Shown: positions 38,901 to 53,343 of the stretch, piece by piece
Layout: every line of letters begins with the position of its first letter
How positions within the stretch are numbered: the stretch's first letter is position 1
Notes under the pieces: generated by a model
The model's database searches: none
Seen by the model: only the letters and a program-made list of their open reading frames with translations
Told to the model about the DNA's origin: nothing
Assembly: GCA_030533445.1 (NCBI GenBank)
Contig: CM060072.1
Span: 15,192,767-15,256,766 of the forward strand
Reading direction: 5' to 3'
DNA: 64,000 bases
From: Cyprinodon diabolis
Taxonomy: Eukaryota; Chordata; Actinopteri; Cyprinodontiformes; Cyprinodontidae
Program-made: the position numbers and the translations under genes

Positions 38901-39644
38901 ATTGAACTGTTGGAAACTCCCTAATTAATTGTAATGATGGAGTATATTTTTTATACTCCTATATTTTGATTTACAGAATTTGTATTTTTGTTTCACACTA
39001 ACATTTTTGTAGTGTGAAACAATTTTTTCTTAAATGATTACTAACAGTGTTAGAATGTAAAAAAAAAAACACAAAAAAACATCTTTTTTAATGATTTAAA
39101 CATTTTAGCTTTAATGTAGTTGTTAAAAAATAAAAATAACTCTCAATATAAATTCTCCTTATGCTCATAAGGTTTAAGGAGCACATCAGGTTTAAATAAA
39201 CACATACAGTAGTTTATTTAACTTGATTTCTAGAACTATCTAATTTAACAGGATATTTTACAGTCAGGCGTCTGGGTTAATAATTTGTTAACAAAGAGTG
39301 GAGAAATTACACATTTAGGTCTTAAATTATTTTTAATTTCATGATTCTATTTTTTTGTTATTTCTAGCTAGAAATAGATTTCAAATGAGTTCAAAAAACA
39401 TTATTGTACATTTTATGACTAAACATGCTATGCTTCATCTTTTAAACACTAGATCAAAACACTGTAAAGTGGTTTTGAGTTGTTATTGTGTGTATAACTG
39501 TGCAAAGATTAATTTGCCAGAAATGGATATTTGTATTGAACAAATATTTCATATCCCACTCTCTTGTTATTTGTTTTCAACAAAGAAAAGACAAAAAGAA
39601 TTAATCCCATGCTGGTGTTCACTAAGTGGACACTTAGAGTGTAC
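35952..39644 (-). other. gria1 intron next to the S2 exon
   Basis: AT-rich. Low-complexity stretches only: acagac-type repeats at about 38515-38605 and a long pyrimidine tract (ctttcttt) at about 38814-38864. Apparent open frames across them are compositional. Confidence 0.4.
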
Positions 39645-39892
39645 CTGAGAGGCGATCCTTTGGGAGTGGCCACACCATAACCCTTAGAATCGAGGTTTCC
39701 TCCTACTTTCATGGTGTCGCAGGGCTTCCTCTGCTCAATGTATTCATTCATGGAGGACTCTAGTAGGTAGGCATACTTCCCCTTTGATTTTCTGACGCGT
39801 ATTACACCCTCATTGGTATTCTTCACAAACACTGATGGGTCTGCACTGCGCATGTATGACCACATCTTCTCAAACACAGCGATCTTAGATCT
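39645..39892 (-). CDS. gria1: gria1 exon: ligand-binding S2
   Basis: 248 bp, phase 0 in and phase 2 out, with a ttcttcag acceptor and a gtacac donor. Reading starts [20 protein letters not shown], continues through [20 protein letters not shown] and [20 protein letters not shown], and ends [11 protein letters not shown] with the Arg codon split. LLES contains the glutamate that binds the agonist amino group. KIAVFEKMW and [10 protein letters not shown] are GluA1-like; GluA3 and GluA4 read VYEKMW and KGKFAFLLES. The last codon is the position of R/G editing in GluA2-4. Mammalian GluA1 is not edited there, and I could not recognise an editing hairpin here. Confidence 0.96.
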
Positions 39893-40477
39893 CTGAAGAA
39901 GTGGAGAGCAAAGACAGAATGAGGCTAAGTTAATACAAACTAAATTTGACAGGTTTTCCATTTTTTTAAACTTCATCACAGCACAGAATCTAATTTGATT
40001 CAAATGTAACTGGAAACACGAGTTTCTGGACCATATTAAGTCCTAATTTCATGCCATAAAAAAACAATTTAAAGCAAAATCACACTGGTTTTCACATGGT
40101 AATCTTGGCTCAGGTTTTACTGGGGCGAGATTTAAGAAAGTACAAAATAATCTAAATGGTCTCTTTCTTCCGTAGTTCAACAAACTTCAAAGCTTCTAAG
40201 TTAAAGGAATGGCTTAAAATTACTTTTCAAAAAACCCTTTGGCATTTGACAAATTAGTTCTTATTAACTGATGGCAATGCTGATTTTCTTTTACAAATGC
40301 TATAAGAGGAAAATTCTATTAAAATGTACAACCCCCGCCTAAAGATATAACTAACATTAAATTCTTAATAATATTAGACTTTAAGACTAATTCAATTTTA
40401 CATCTACAGCACCAAAGTAAAGTAAGTAATGTTTTGCAAAGAGAGTGAAGTGTTGAACCATGTTTAACCATGTTTCA

Positions 40478-43149
<2,672 letters not shown>

Positions 43150-44436
43150 TAGGGCTGTAACAACGAATCGATAAAATCGATAAAAATCGACTTTTAAAAG
43201 CGTTGGCAACAAATTTCTTCATCGATTAGTTGTGTCGCGCGATTAATGCATCATCCGCCGCCGTCGTCATTGCCGTGGGGCGCCTCCCCCATCCCAACCC
43301 CGCTCCCACAGGAGTCCCTCTCAGCGCTGCAGTCAGAAGATGTTTACCCTCAGCGTCCAGACTGCAAATGAAGCGCGCATGCGCCGGGATTGACGGCGCA
43401 TGCGCAATAATTAAAACAGCCTGCGCTTTGTAAAGCGAAAAAAGTCGTAACAGGCAACTTTTGTACAAACAAATTAACATGGCGCGGAAGCACCACTGTT
43501 ATGATGCAGCATCTGAAAAGAAAACACATTGGAGCCTTTGATGGCAGTGAAGAGAGCTGATCAGCAGGGTGAGCGACCATGTTTGTTTCGTTTTAAAGTG
43601 GGGAAACGTAACGTTAGTTTCTCAGGTAGCTCGTCTGATGCTTTCCTTACCTTGTTAGTAGGTTACAGACAGTGATAAGCTTGGCTACTTATTTTACTTT
43701 TAATTTCATTTGAATTAGCTTAAGCAGCGTTTATATTTTCTTTATAAATAAATTAACTTGCAAATTATGAGGGCAAGGCTTTTAAAGTTTAAATCTTCTG
43801 GCAAAGATAAAGTAAAGAAGATCCTGCAATTTATGGAAGTAAAGCAGAATAAAATCCAGCAAGATCAGTAATATGTCAATTAATTATATGCCGCATTTCC
43901 ATGTAAATATCTGTCTTTGGAGGATGTGTTTTTTAACACACCTAGTTCTCTCATTTTTATTTCAAATACAATTTATAATTTGAATCATAGGGCTTTTTTT
44001 TTTATCTCTATTGTTAAGTATTTTCTCAAGTACCACCTTTAACTGCTATACTTTCCTGTCTTAAAAGGCAGAACTCTTCTAGTCTAAAAAAACTAATTTG
44101 TTGAAATGGGGGGACCTATTGTTTGAACCCCTTAGGGGCTTTCAAAAACAAAACTGTCTTTTTTTGCTTTATGAAACAAAGTACCCTATATTTTGTGGAT
44201 GTACAGCTACATTTCTCATGTATGTTTGCGTAGTTTTAACACAAACATTTATTTTTCATATTGCACCAGTACAGTTAATGAGCAACCTGTACTTGTGTGC
44301 TTGTTTGTTCTGTCTAAAGTGTTTATTTTAATAAAGAGGTTAATATAAAAAATATTTTTTGTCCGATTCATCGATTAATCGAAAAAATAATCGGCCGATT
44401 CATCGATTTTTAAAATAATCGTTATTTGCAGCCCTA
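43150..44436. mobile_element. hAT transposon deletion derivative
   Basis: 1287 bp flanked by a perfect 8-bp duplication ATGCTGAT (43142-43149 and 44437-44444). The ends are inverted (tagggctgtaac and gttatttgcagccc ta), followed by ATCGAT-rich subterminal repeats on both sides. A CpG-rich, promoter-like segment lies at 43230-43420. Just after it is a remnant of the transposase first exon. The catalytic part is absent, so it is non-autonomous. Confidence 0.92.
43489..43560 (+). pseudogene. BED zinc-finger remnant of a hAT transposase
   Basis: Plus-strand frame reading STTVMMQHLKRKHIGAFDGS then EES and TGA. T-x-MMQHLKRKH is the second half of a BED-type zinc finger (the His pair of the C2H2-like site), the DNA-binding domain at the N-terminus of many hAT transposases. 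The Cys half is missing, and no downstream transposase is found before the right end at 44436. Confidence 0.7.
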
Positions 44437-44444
44437 ATGCTGAT

Positions 44445-45843
44445 ATATGTTTAGGCTGCAGGATGACCACTTTTCCTTATTCTGTGTTATTATCTCTGTT
44501 CTCCCATTCTGCACTATTGAGGTCATAACTTTATGATCTTTTTTTCCTGTCATATTGGTGTCATCTGGTCTGTTCCTGTTCAGCTTTGACTCAATCCTGG
44601 ATTGATCTCTGTATATAGATGTTGGATCTGTTCTTCAGTGCTTTTTATTTGACTAACTGTAAATGCTCGCTTTTCATCCTCTGGCAAGGGAACTGGCTCG
44701 GAGATCGTCTGTAGGGCCTCTGCCCCTGATCCCCACATTCACAAGATCTCAGTTGAGTGGAGAGAATATCTAAGGTGTGGAACAGCCAGATATTCACTTA
44801 ATAGATTTACAGCAGACAAATCTCTAGAAGCTGGTAATGCATTAATGTCAATGTGTATCCACATTTTCAGCCTAACATGGTGATTACAGTGTTTGCAACA
44901 AATTTTTGTTTCATCAGAGGAAGAGCTTTTGCAAATAACAGTCGGCCCATGAAAGGTTGGCATTAATGTGAAAAGTTCACATGCCAACAATGTTTCACAC
45001 CAAGTATAAAACCTTTTATATGCTTCTGACTATAGCTTTTTCTTTCTAGTAAATGATATCCGGAGGTTAGTTACATGTTAGATTGAGCTGCTTGTAACAG
45101 ATTCCTTTCACACATTAGATTTTCTAATATCATCTTTATTTGGCTCCAAGCAGTACAGTAGGTGTGAGAACTACATCTGTAAGTTTCTGTCTGCAGGACA
45201 TTCATGCTTCACATAAACATTGAATGCGCAGAGTATATTCATTCAAATCACATCAAACTCACACACACTGATCTTTTTTAGCCCTGCAGTCCTATACGGG
45301 CTAAAGGTGACCCCGTACAACCGCACTGAAAAATACCTTTACTAAGATATTCTAAACAAACTAAAGAAAAGCACTAGTTTTGGTGGATTTTGCAGATTTA
45401 GTAGCAAAACTGTACCAAGTTGAGGCAGATTTTCAACTAAGATTTATTTTTCTCTCGGTTTGCTGAACAATAAGGAAGGAAAAGCTACTTTTACTATTTT
45501 ACATAATTTTACAGGGCATACTATGTTTCTACTTTTGGATCTGATCTTTTTTTTTCCTCACCAACTATTATTTCTAGTATAATACCTACAAGGTTTTGCC
45601 ATTTTAACTAATCCTTTGTTAAGCTCGCAAGCAGATATTTGTGGTCTTTTCTCTGTTGGAAAATGATTGAAAGATGGTTTATCTACCTCCCAGGCACGAC
45701 TACTGCATCCATAAGCAACATAAGACTCTGGTATTAGGACACATTTTGCAGTAGGCCTATCTATACACAGTCAGAACTAAATAGTCGTTTACTCCTCCTG
45801 TAATTAGTTATTACTACTATTAGTTTTCATGATTTGATCTTAC
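44445..45843 (-). other. gria1 intron next to the pore-loop exon
   Basis: No repeat or gene recognised. Confidence 0.35.
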
Positions 45844-45985
45844 CTGGGAGAGATGTCACAGCCTTGCTGCATGAAGGCCCCAAGTGAGAACCAGAGAGAA
45901 TTAAAGATCCCAAAATCATTGGTGTGTTCAGGGGTTTCTTTTTCTTTTTGTTGGTTCTGGTTCGGATTTTGACCTTGAGAGTAAC
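45844..45985 (-). CDS. gria1: gria1 exon: M2 pore loop with Q at Q/R site
   Basis: 142 bp, phase 1 in and phase 2 out, with a gtcag acceptor and a gtaaga donor. It begins by completing a Gly codon, then [20 protein letters not shown], then [20 protein letters not shown] and GCDISP with a split Arg. The [22 protein letters not shown] block is the re-entrant M2 pore helix and selectivity filter. The Q/R-site codon is CAG (Gln), so this subunit would form calcium-permeable, polyamine-sensitive channels when homomeric, as expected for GluA1. The Gln/Asn/Lys/Glu-rich first half adds further length to the M1-M2 loop. Confidence 0.92.
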
Positions 45986-46096
45986 CTGACAGGTAGAAAA
46001 GATAGCGGAACCTGATTAATTAAACATATTTTTGTTGTGAGAAGTATTGCAACAACACAGTTGGGGGCTTATTAGACAATAATATTGCGGAGATAC
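45986..46096 (-). other. gria1: 111-bp extra intron in the gria1 M1-M2 loop
   Basis: Bounded by gtatct and cag. Its length is divisible by three, but an in-frame stop occurs within it, so retention would truncate the receptor after M1. It is by far the shortest intron of the eleven-exon stretch, where the others are about 0.6 to 12.7 kb. Confidence 0.8.
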
Positions 46097-46220
46097 CTAG
46101 AGATTGAGGGTCTTCAGAGGATGAAGTGGGTGGAGCTCGTCGAGACCCTGAAGATGGAACAGTTTCATCTTCTTCATCAGACTCGTCACTCTGCCACTCA
46201 TAAGGACTAAAACGACTCAC
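46097..46220 (-). CDS. gria1: gria1 exon: start of expanded M1-M2 loop
   Basis: 124 bp, phase 0 in and phase 1 out. The acceptor is ttctgcag and the donor gtatct. The reading starts VSRFSPYEW, the invariant post-M1 motif, then enters an acidic Ser-rich stretch (QSDESDEEDETVPSSGSRR, then PTSSSEDPQSL) unlike the short mammalian loop. Reading past the donor soon meets a stop, so the 111-bp intron below must be spliced out. In mammals, as far as I know, this segment and the pore loop sit in one exon, so the intron is an extra one. The SDESDEED run resembles casein kinase 2 sites (inference). The loop is cytoplasmic in AMPA receptors. Skipping this exon would break the frame. Confidence 0.82.
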
Positions 46221-47233
46221 CTGCAGAAAATCCTGAAAATTACCAGACTGGACCAGCTCAACACTTAATGTAATGCTTAACGCAAATGAATAGACTCACT
46301 AAATAAATTTCATTAAAAAAATCTCATGCTGAAAAGGTTTGCTTTCTGATACCTTATGTAACAGGAAACCTTTGCTGGAGCTTTATAAAGTATAGATCTT
46401 ACTTAAAATTTTACAGAAAAAAAGTCTCAGCAAAATAGAGAGATTTGTAAACCTAAATCTCCCAGAGATATGAATAGTATTGAGATTTATTATACATAAA
46501 AGGGGAAAGAAAGATCAAATTTGTATATGAAAGGATTGATTTAAAAGTAAATCGCATACATGCCCTGTAGCATAGTCCGTTTTATAGCATGTCTTAGAAA
46601 ATGAATAGGAAATTATGTCTGGGAGCGGAAGGATTATGGGTCATAGTCAGGTCTATGGTGTATTGTATAATGGTGAATATTTTTGTGGTATAAAACAGTG
46701 CTGCAGTTTGATAGTTGTTTAGTCCACAACTCCAAACGACAGCATCTAGTGACCCATTTAGGGTCTTTACTATATTGCAATGTTAATAATTATTTAAAAA
46801 AGAAAAGAAAAACATCAGCTTACTTGTATGTTGTTGTTAACTATAATTTAGCTCAGTATTAGTTGTGTAAATCTGATAAGAAATGCCTCAAAGTCATCTG
46901 TACCTTGTTACATTATGCAATTTCTTTCCAGCCTCATTCTACTTTATAACCTGAATTGAACCATCTACTATGCATGTACTTGACAATGACAGTGTACCTT
47001 TTCTTGCAGTTATTTTATAAAAAAAGGAAATCAAAATAAGATTAAAAAATCTCCAATAAAATACAATTTAAAACCCACTATTGAGTAGTCTACTTTTATA
47101 TTTTTATCTAAAGATCCCTTTTAATCTCTTTCCCCGAAATAACAAAACATGACTAAAAATCGTTTTTTGTTGACGGGGGTGCAGAATGTCCAAAATACCG
47201 GTAGAAAATGTAAATAAAAAAGGCCTGTTAAAA

Positions 47234-47933
47234 CAAGCTTGAAAGGTTCAGTTTAGCCAACTGGACGGGGAGTTTTCTAGAGGTTTCACCTCTTTTCCAA
47301 GAGGCTTGTTCAGTTCTAACTACGCCGTTCACTTTAGGAAAGGGTGAACAGACCTTTACTCTGGAGAGAACAAGCAACGCCTACACAGGCGCACAGCTCA
47401 ACACAGGACGGAAAACTCCTCAGGACAGGACTCAGCTATCCACCTACACCTGAAGGCTAAAGGACATTTGTTGAGGACAACAAAGTCAATTTTCTGGCCA
47501 AGGAAGAAAGATGGTTTGAGTAAGGGGTTAAGGAAACCATCTTTGTTAACCTGCCTTTGTTAACCTGGAAAAAAGCATTTCTCACCCACTTACAAAGCAC
47601 TTTTAGGAACAATGCCAAGAAGATCCACCTCTCACCTGCCCTCACCTGACTCACACTTCAAAGAGGCTTGTGACCAAAAACACTCTGATGAGGGAGTTAA
47701 TGGCCAATCAGAACCCCTTGACAACAATTAACCCCCCATGGACCTCGATGGCCAATCCTGGAGGAGGGATCAGAGTCAATTTTTGTTTCCCCCAATTCTT
47801 TGTTACACGTACAGTATATTAATCTCAGTTCTTCCCACCATTAGTTAGAACTGAAGAAGCCTCTTGAATAAGAGGCGAAACGTCTTCTAGAAAACTTCAC
47901 AATCAGTTGCCTAAACTGAACCTTTCAAGCTTG
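47234..47933. mobile_element. Long-inverted-repeat element (CAAGCTTGAAAGG ends)
   Basis: About 700 bp with inverted ends of roughly 85 bp: caagcttgaaaggttcagtt at the left and the complement at the right, including cctcttgaataagaggcgaaacg with its own small stem. No clear target duplication outside and no transposase. The GAAGCCTCTTG-GAGGCGAAACGTCTTC wording is common in fish genomes. Confidence 0.75.
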
Positions 47934-48139
47934 ACCATGACCTGGGTGAGTGAGAATCTTCACAGATAAGCCTATTGAAACACAACTAATGTATTTCTGA
48001 GTGTATCAAACTCAGCAATGGACTTAATAAAATATATCTTTTCACAGTTAGAATAATCTTGAAAATTATTATTAGTTATAAAGTTGCCTTTTGTATCTCT
48101 GCTTCTTTCTGTATGTCTGCTTCTGTCTCCTTGAACCCC

Positions 48140-48425
48140 AGTCAGCCTCAGCAGATGGCGGCTCACATTAAGTCTGGTTCTGCTGGAGGTTTCTTCCTGT
48201 TAAAAGGGAGTTTTTCCTCTCCACTGTTGCTACATGCATGCTTGGTGTGAGGGATTGCCTTCAGGTCAATGAGCCGATGCAATCAACTGGTTTTCCTTAG
48301 ATAGAAAACTTTGAATCAATTTTACTGTGTGATCTAGTTGAATTGTAACGTGCCTTGAGATGACATGTGTTGTGAATAGGTGCTATATAATTAACTGAAC
48401 TAAATTGAATTGAAATTACAATGTG
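48140..48425 (+). repeat. Dispersed repeat with (TTGAA)-rich tail
   Basis: Contains ttcttcctgttaaaaggga, gtttttcctctccactgt and ends ggtgctatataattaactga followed by ttgaattg, a common fish repeat with a retrotransposon-like 3' tail. It lies about 240 bp from the M1 exon, on the side downstream of its donor. Confidence 0.55.
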
Positions 48426-48665
48426 CAAGGAGTTTTATGTTTATCACGAACAGGTCAACAATTTTAATTGAATTTTTTAATGCCGTCAAAAGCAAAAGTT
48501 CTTGACAACTCCAATGTTGTTGAATAATTTGTTTATAATGAGTTTTTGACTATGGGATAACTGCACAAACCCCCATATTTTTGAAACTTTGGTGTTTAAA
48601 GTTTGTTTTTAAAGTTTTGATCATGAAGTCCACAATGTAAACGGATACATAATCTTCGGTCATCA

Positions 48666-48884
<219 letters not shown>

Positions 48885-50161
48885 CTATAGGAAGACACAG
48901 ACAAAAATCACTCAGATGAGGTCTTTGTCCTTTAAAAACATGATTTTTAGGTGCAAACAGAAACCAACAGGACATGTTCACTGACCAACAGCGAGAACAT
49001 CTGCAAAGCTGTCACTGCTGATATGGGCATGAAGCTTAAAAGATGCTTTTTAAACCACTTGACCTAACTTTCAACAGCAATTTCTTTGCTCATGTGTAAA
49101 TATGTCAGGACGATAGATCCTATGTATTTCATAGACCACATGCTTGCTTTATTTTTTAATCTTTTCTTTGATACTGTTCATTTATTGTCTCATTTGAGAA
49201 AAGGGTTAGCATAAAATAAAAAATCTGTAACAAAAATATATTTTAATCCTACTATTGTTGACACTACTGATTGAGATATATAAATTACTTAACTCAGTTT
49301 TCTTTTATTATGTCATACTGTATTAGAGCTAATAATGTGACATACCGGACTGACATACGGACTTGTAAAAACCATCCAAAATCAGACTAAAGCCAAAAAA
49401 TAATATTAAACAACAAAAACTCATGTTGCTTATGGTCCAGTCATTTTCATTCCCAATTATCTGTTTCTCAGTACATTTTTCTTTGGGAGCTTTAAGATGC
49501 ATTTAACAGCAACATATCCTCAATCATTCTAAAAAAAAAAAAATTGTGGTCTTTCTCAAATCAAGAGAAGGGATGGTCAAATAATTAACAAACTCTAACA
49601 TATGAGAATGTTACATTTAGATATTTTAAATAAACAAAGCCTGTGTATATATTTGAGAGGACTAATAGTAGCAGCAGCACAAGCATAGGTTTGCATAGGG
49701 AACTGTCCCTACCAACATTTTGGACTGACCTACTTGTCCCTACCAATAATTCGATGTGAATAACATGTTTATAATATATAATACAGCATTAATGCAGCAG
49801 TCTCTTCTTTTCCTCTCACAGCTCCTCTCCCTGGTAGCTGCTGCTAATGCCTGCGCGGTCTTCCCTGTCCCTTTAACCTAGCAGTGCATGTTACTGTGCT
49901 GCGCCATTTAATTTTTTTTTTATTATTATTTTTTTGATTATTGTTCCGATACCAATCCGATACCAACAGATAAGGTATCGGATTAGATGCATATAAACCT
50001 ATAAAACCTGGAGAAGGTGACCCAGGTTTCTTCTATATTTACAGGACAAATAGGACAAAAAAAAAAAAAAACACAAAAAAGTGCTGTGCTGTTTAACTCC
50101 ACTCCTTATTTTTCTGCCTTAAATTCCGCCTTCTCTCTTCCTGATTGGCTGTTTTCTATTC

Positions 50162-50207
<46 letters not shown>

Positions 50208-51519
50208 GAGCATGAAATAAATTATTTTTTCATGCTACAATACCGTGGTTACTACAATTAATAATAGGCTACAAAACTAGTCCCAATAAAAAAATGTAAT
50301 AAAATCTACGCTAAAACAGACAAAAGCTGCTGATTGTAGTTCTGTAAAGAAGCCAGAGAGAGTCTTTTTATTTGTGAAACCAAAGTTAGCATCTCAAAAT
50401 AATACTTAGTTCTTAAGTATAATAGAATTTATCGACAAAAACCTTTTTTTTCTTTAATAAAACTAAATATTCTGAGTCAGACAGGAGTTCTGAAGACTGC
50501 TGGAAAAAATGGACAAGCAAAGACTGTAAGCTATCAAAAATTCTTATTCTTAGCCACAGCCAACTGAAAAAGAAAATGTGAGGGTTTCCCTTTTACAATA
50601 CTTTGTTGCTATTATTGTTTTCATTTTATGATGACACTTTGAGGCAGTAAAGGTTTAAATAGCAGGTGTTATTTCTTTTATAAGGTATAACAACACCTAA
50701 ATATCAGCTATTTTTGTTTAAATAGCATAATTAGGGTTCCTAATAATACTAGTGCTATTTCATTGATTATTTCCTCTTCTAGAATTAGGATAAAGACAAT
50801 TACAAACAGAGGAACACTATTTACATTGATTTTATCTGACAGATTTACACACAGTCCATAAGTAAATTAGTACAAACATTAATTTCTGGTAAAAATGCTT
50901 GAATCTGGCTGTTTATTATGGATATCATCACATATAGATAAGAGTTATATTTTCTTTTATAATTGTTAAAAGTGATTTTATAATTGAATAAATTAGGACC
51001 ATTCTTAGTGTTGTGCTTTTTGGATGATGACACTAAAAAGAAAAGAGTCATAAGGGTAAAGTTTCATTTAATCCTTTAATATTAAAAACACACTTGTATA
51101 ATGGTGACATTTGATTATAGGAAACAGATATCCAGTAATAGTGATGCAGGACAGCTTGATGTTGAAGCAGCTGGCCCTTCAGTGCCTCAGATGATGTCTA
51201 AATGATTTTAATTACAAATTAAGGAGCGGCTTTTTTATTACTATACAATATAAGTGTATTGAATTTAGGGAAGTCAAACAATCAGTGGTGATGTTGCAGC
51301 AGAGGCAGAGACAGAGAAATGTCCGAACCTTAAGCGCTTCAGGTGAGAGATTAATTTTGTTCAGTATGAGTAATTGGATTCTGTGATCTCTTTCGGAGCT
51401 AACAAATGATGCCACAATTTTAGTATAATTTGCCTGATTTACATTTGTTTGGTTGGCTGCTATCTCCACTTCAGATGCATTATGTAAGAAGTGTGTTTGC
51501 AATGTTATGATAAAATTAG
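48885..51519 (-). other. gria1 intron between S1 and M1 exons
   Basis: No gene. At 49930-49995 the wording ccgataccaatccgatacc resembles the subterminal part of hAT-derived repeats. A (tg)n microsatellite lies at 50164-50203. Confidence 0.4.
50164..50203. repeat. (TG)n microsatellite
   Basis: About 20 uninterrupted tg units. Confidence 0.93.
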
Positions 51520-51850
51520 GGCTACAACTAACGGTTATTTTGCAAATTGATTAATCTGTGGATAATTTTTTCGTTTAATTGATTAATAATTGGATAGCCA
51601 AAGGTTTAACCAGGTGAAACGAAAACGTTTCCTCTTGAGGAGTTCTAGATTGAGAATATTGACAGACAGAAAATTGTTTTTTTATTTTAAATGTAAAATG
51701 TTTATATATTTTTACAATCTTGGTATAATTACTGCTCTAACGCACGTTTTACAGTCTCTACTGTACTCCTGTTAATGATTTATAAATGACTAAATTAGTT
51801 GATGATAATCTAAATAATCGATTAACACAATATATTTTGTTCAGTCCTGG
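51520..51850. mobile_element. hAT-like MITE relic (AGGGCTACAACTAACG)
   Basis: The left end agggctacaactaacggtta is followed by ttgattaatctgtgg and attgattaataattgg. The right side carries aataatcgattaa in the opposite sense. This is the recognisable layout of ATCGATTAAT-type hAT MITEs related to 43150-44436, but the right terminus is decayed and no duplication is seen. Confidence 0.55.
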
Positions 51851-52753
51851 ATCAAATACATCAAATGGGCTACACAGAGTAACTGCAGCCCAGATGTACA
51901 GCTTGTATAGTGATATTTTAAATGCTCAGTGTCAGTTCCTCTTCTAGTTCCAGTGCACATGTAAATACAATATATTTAGTTGCCGTCCCCTAAATGCATT
52001 ATTTTGCTTGATAAAAAGAGAGCATATTAGATAAACAAGTAAGAGTGGGGTTTACCTCTGCAAAGTTCTATACATTCAAAAGAAAATACAGGATAAATCC
52101 AAATATAACAGACATATTTAGACTAGATTTGTTTAAATAGATACCTATTTACCTTCTGTCTTAGTCACTGGTAAGTTCAAAGTGCTAATTCCACATTCAT
52201 CAGAGCCAGTGATGCTTTAAATGTTGATATACAGCATCTAGTGTGTGAAGTGCTAATTACATTTTTATTAATGTAGCAAAAAAGCTGCTCTTCTTTTTAA
52301 ACGAAATGCGCCCTGATGCTCACGTCAAGCATAAAAAAGAGCATGTATAGTTTTGCTTAGGACCAATGACATCAGACCAATGAAACTTAAGGCCAATAGT
52401 GTCCCTGCCAAAGTTTAAATCAAACCTATGCTCTTGAGCAGCAGCATTTTCCCTAGTTTTCGCAAACTTCAAATTTGTAATGCCTAGGATGCAGGAGTTG
52501 TTTTAACTTATATCTCAGAATTTAAATAAAATTGTATTTTCAAGGGGCAACATAGCAAAGAAGGTTTGAAAAGATTTAGCATTAGAGAAAACAATGCAAG
52601 TAAAACCATTATGTTGGCAGGCTGTACAAACCAAAAAACTATGTTTATTTAGTTTAAATTAAGTCATTTCTGTCAAATATGGACTCATTACTACTAGATT
52701 AACCAATCAGTTTATTTGTCTAGGATTTAATAAATGCGTTACAGTAAACTCAC
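51851..52753 (-). other. gria1 intron next to the S1 exon
   Basis: Nothing recognised. Confidence 0.35.
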
Positions 52754-52960
52754 CCCATAGACCAGTTCTCCCACCATGCCATTCCATAACTTTGATTCCG
52801 CATCTCTGGCGCCATACTTTCCATCTGTCACCAACTCGAGGCTGTAGGTGAAGCCAACATGTTTGGCGATCTCGGCTGCTAGTTCAGCACAGTAACCTTC
52901 ATACTTTTCATTTCCCTTAAGCTGCTCGTGGTTCTTCTTCAGCATCATGTAGGGAGCTTC
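52754..52960 (-). CDS. gria1: gria1 exon: ligand-binding S1
   Basis: 207 bp, 69 codons, phase 0 at both ends, with a cacag acceptor and a gtgagt donor. The reading begins [10 protein letters not shown] and ends [10 protein letters not shown]. It carries the YEGYC block that supplies the tyrosine stacking on glutamate in the S1 lobe, then [12 protein letters not shown] and DGKYGARD, all typical of AMPA receptors. KHVG-x-x-Y is closer to GluA1 than to GluA2-4, which have KHIG or KHCG in what I recall. It joins in frame to the previous exon (ending TTIL) and the next (starting KADMAVAPL), giving the standard continuous S1 sequence. The protein acts extracellularly at excitatory synapses as part of a tetrameric cation channel. 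Confidence 0.93.
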
Positions 52961-53343
52961 CTGTGACCACATCAACAGAAACGGAATAGGGTTGCTCACC
53001 ACTGCTCATATTTAACCAATGTTTTTTTTCATGTGTGTTTTTTTTATCCCTCCCTTCTTCCCAATAAACATGGTATCTTGATCCATTTAGTAATAACAGC
53101 AACAAAAATATCTCCTTTCATGATGTTATAAATAACTTTGGGATAATAATAGTAATTTTTCTATTTAGTGTCAACAAAAAAATATAGAAGAATGTAGAAT
53201 GTTTTTTATGATGAACTCCCTAAACTGGTATCTGTTATTTTCAACAATATAAGTTGCATTTTGATAAAGCGTGGTTTAATTGTTTTAATCCTGGATGGTC
53301 AAACTCCCGAGCCTGGGTAAGTCCCACTGTCTCCATTTGTGGG

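Noticed and set aside
39600..39650. Small inverted repeat (cactaagt ... acttagagtg) just after the S2 exon donor, as an R/G-editing hairpin
   Set aside because: It does not pair with the exon end, and mammalian GluA1 is not edited at this site; no complementary editing sequence was recognised in the intron start.
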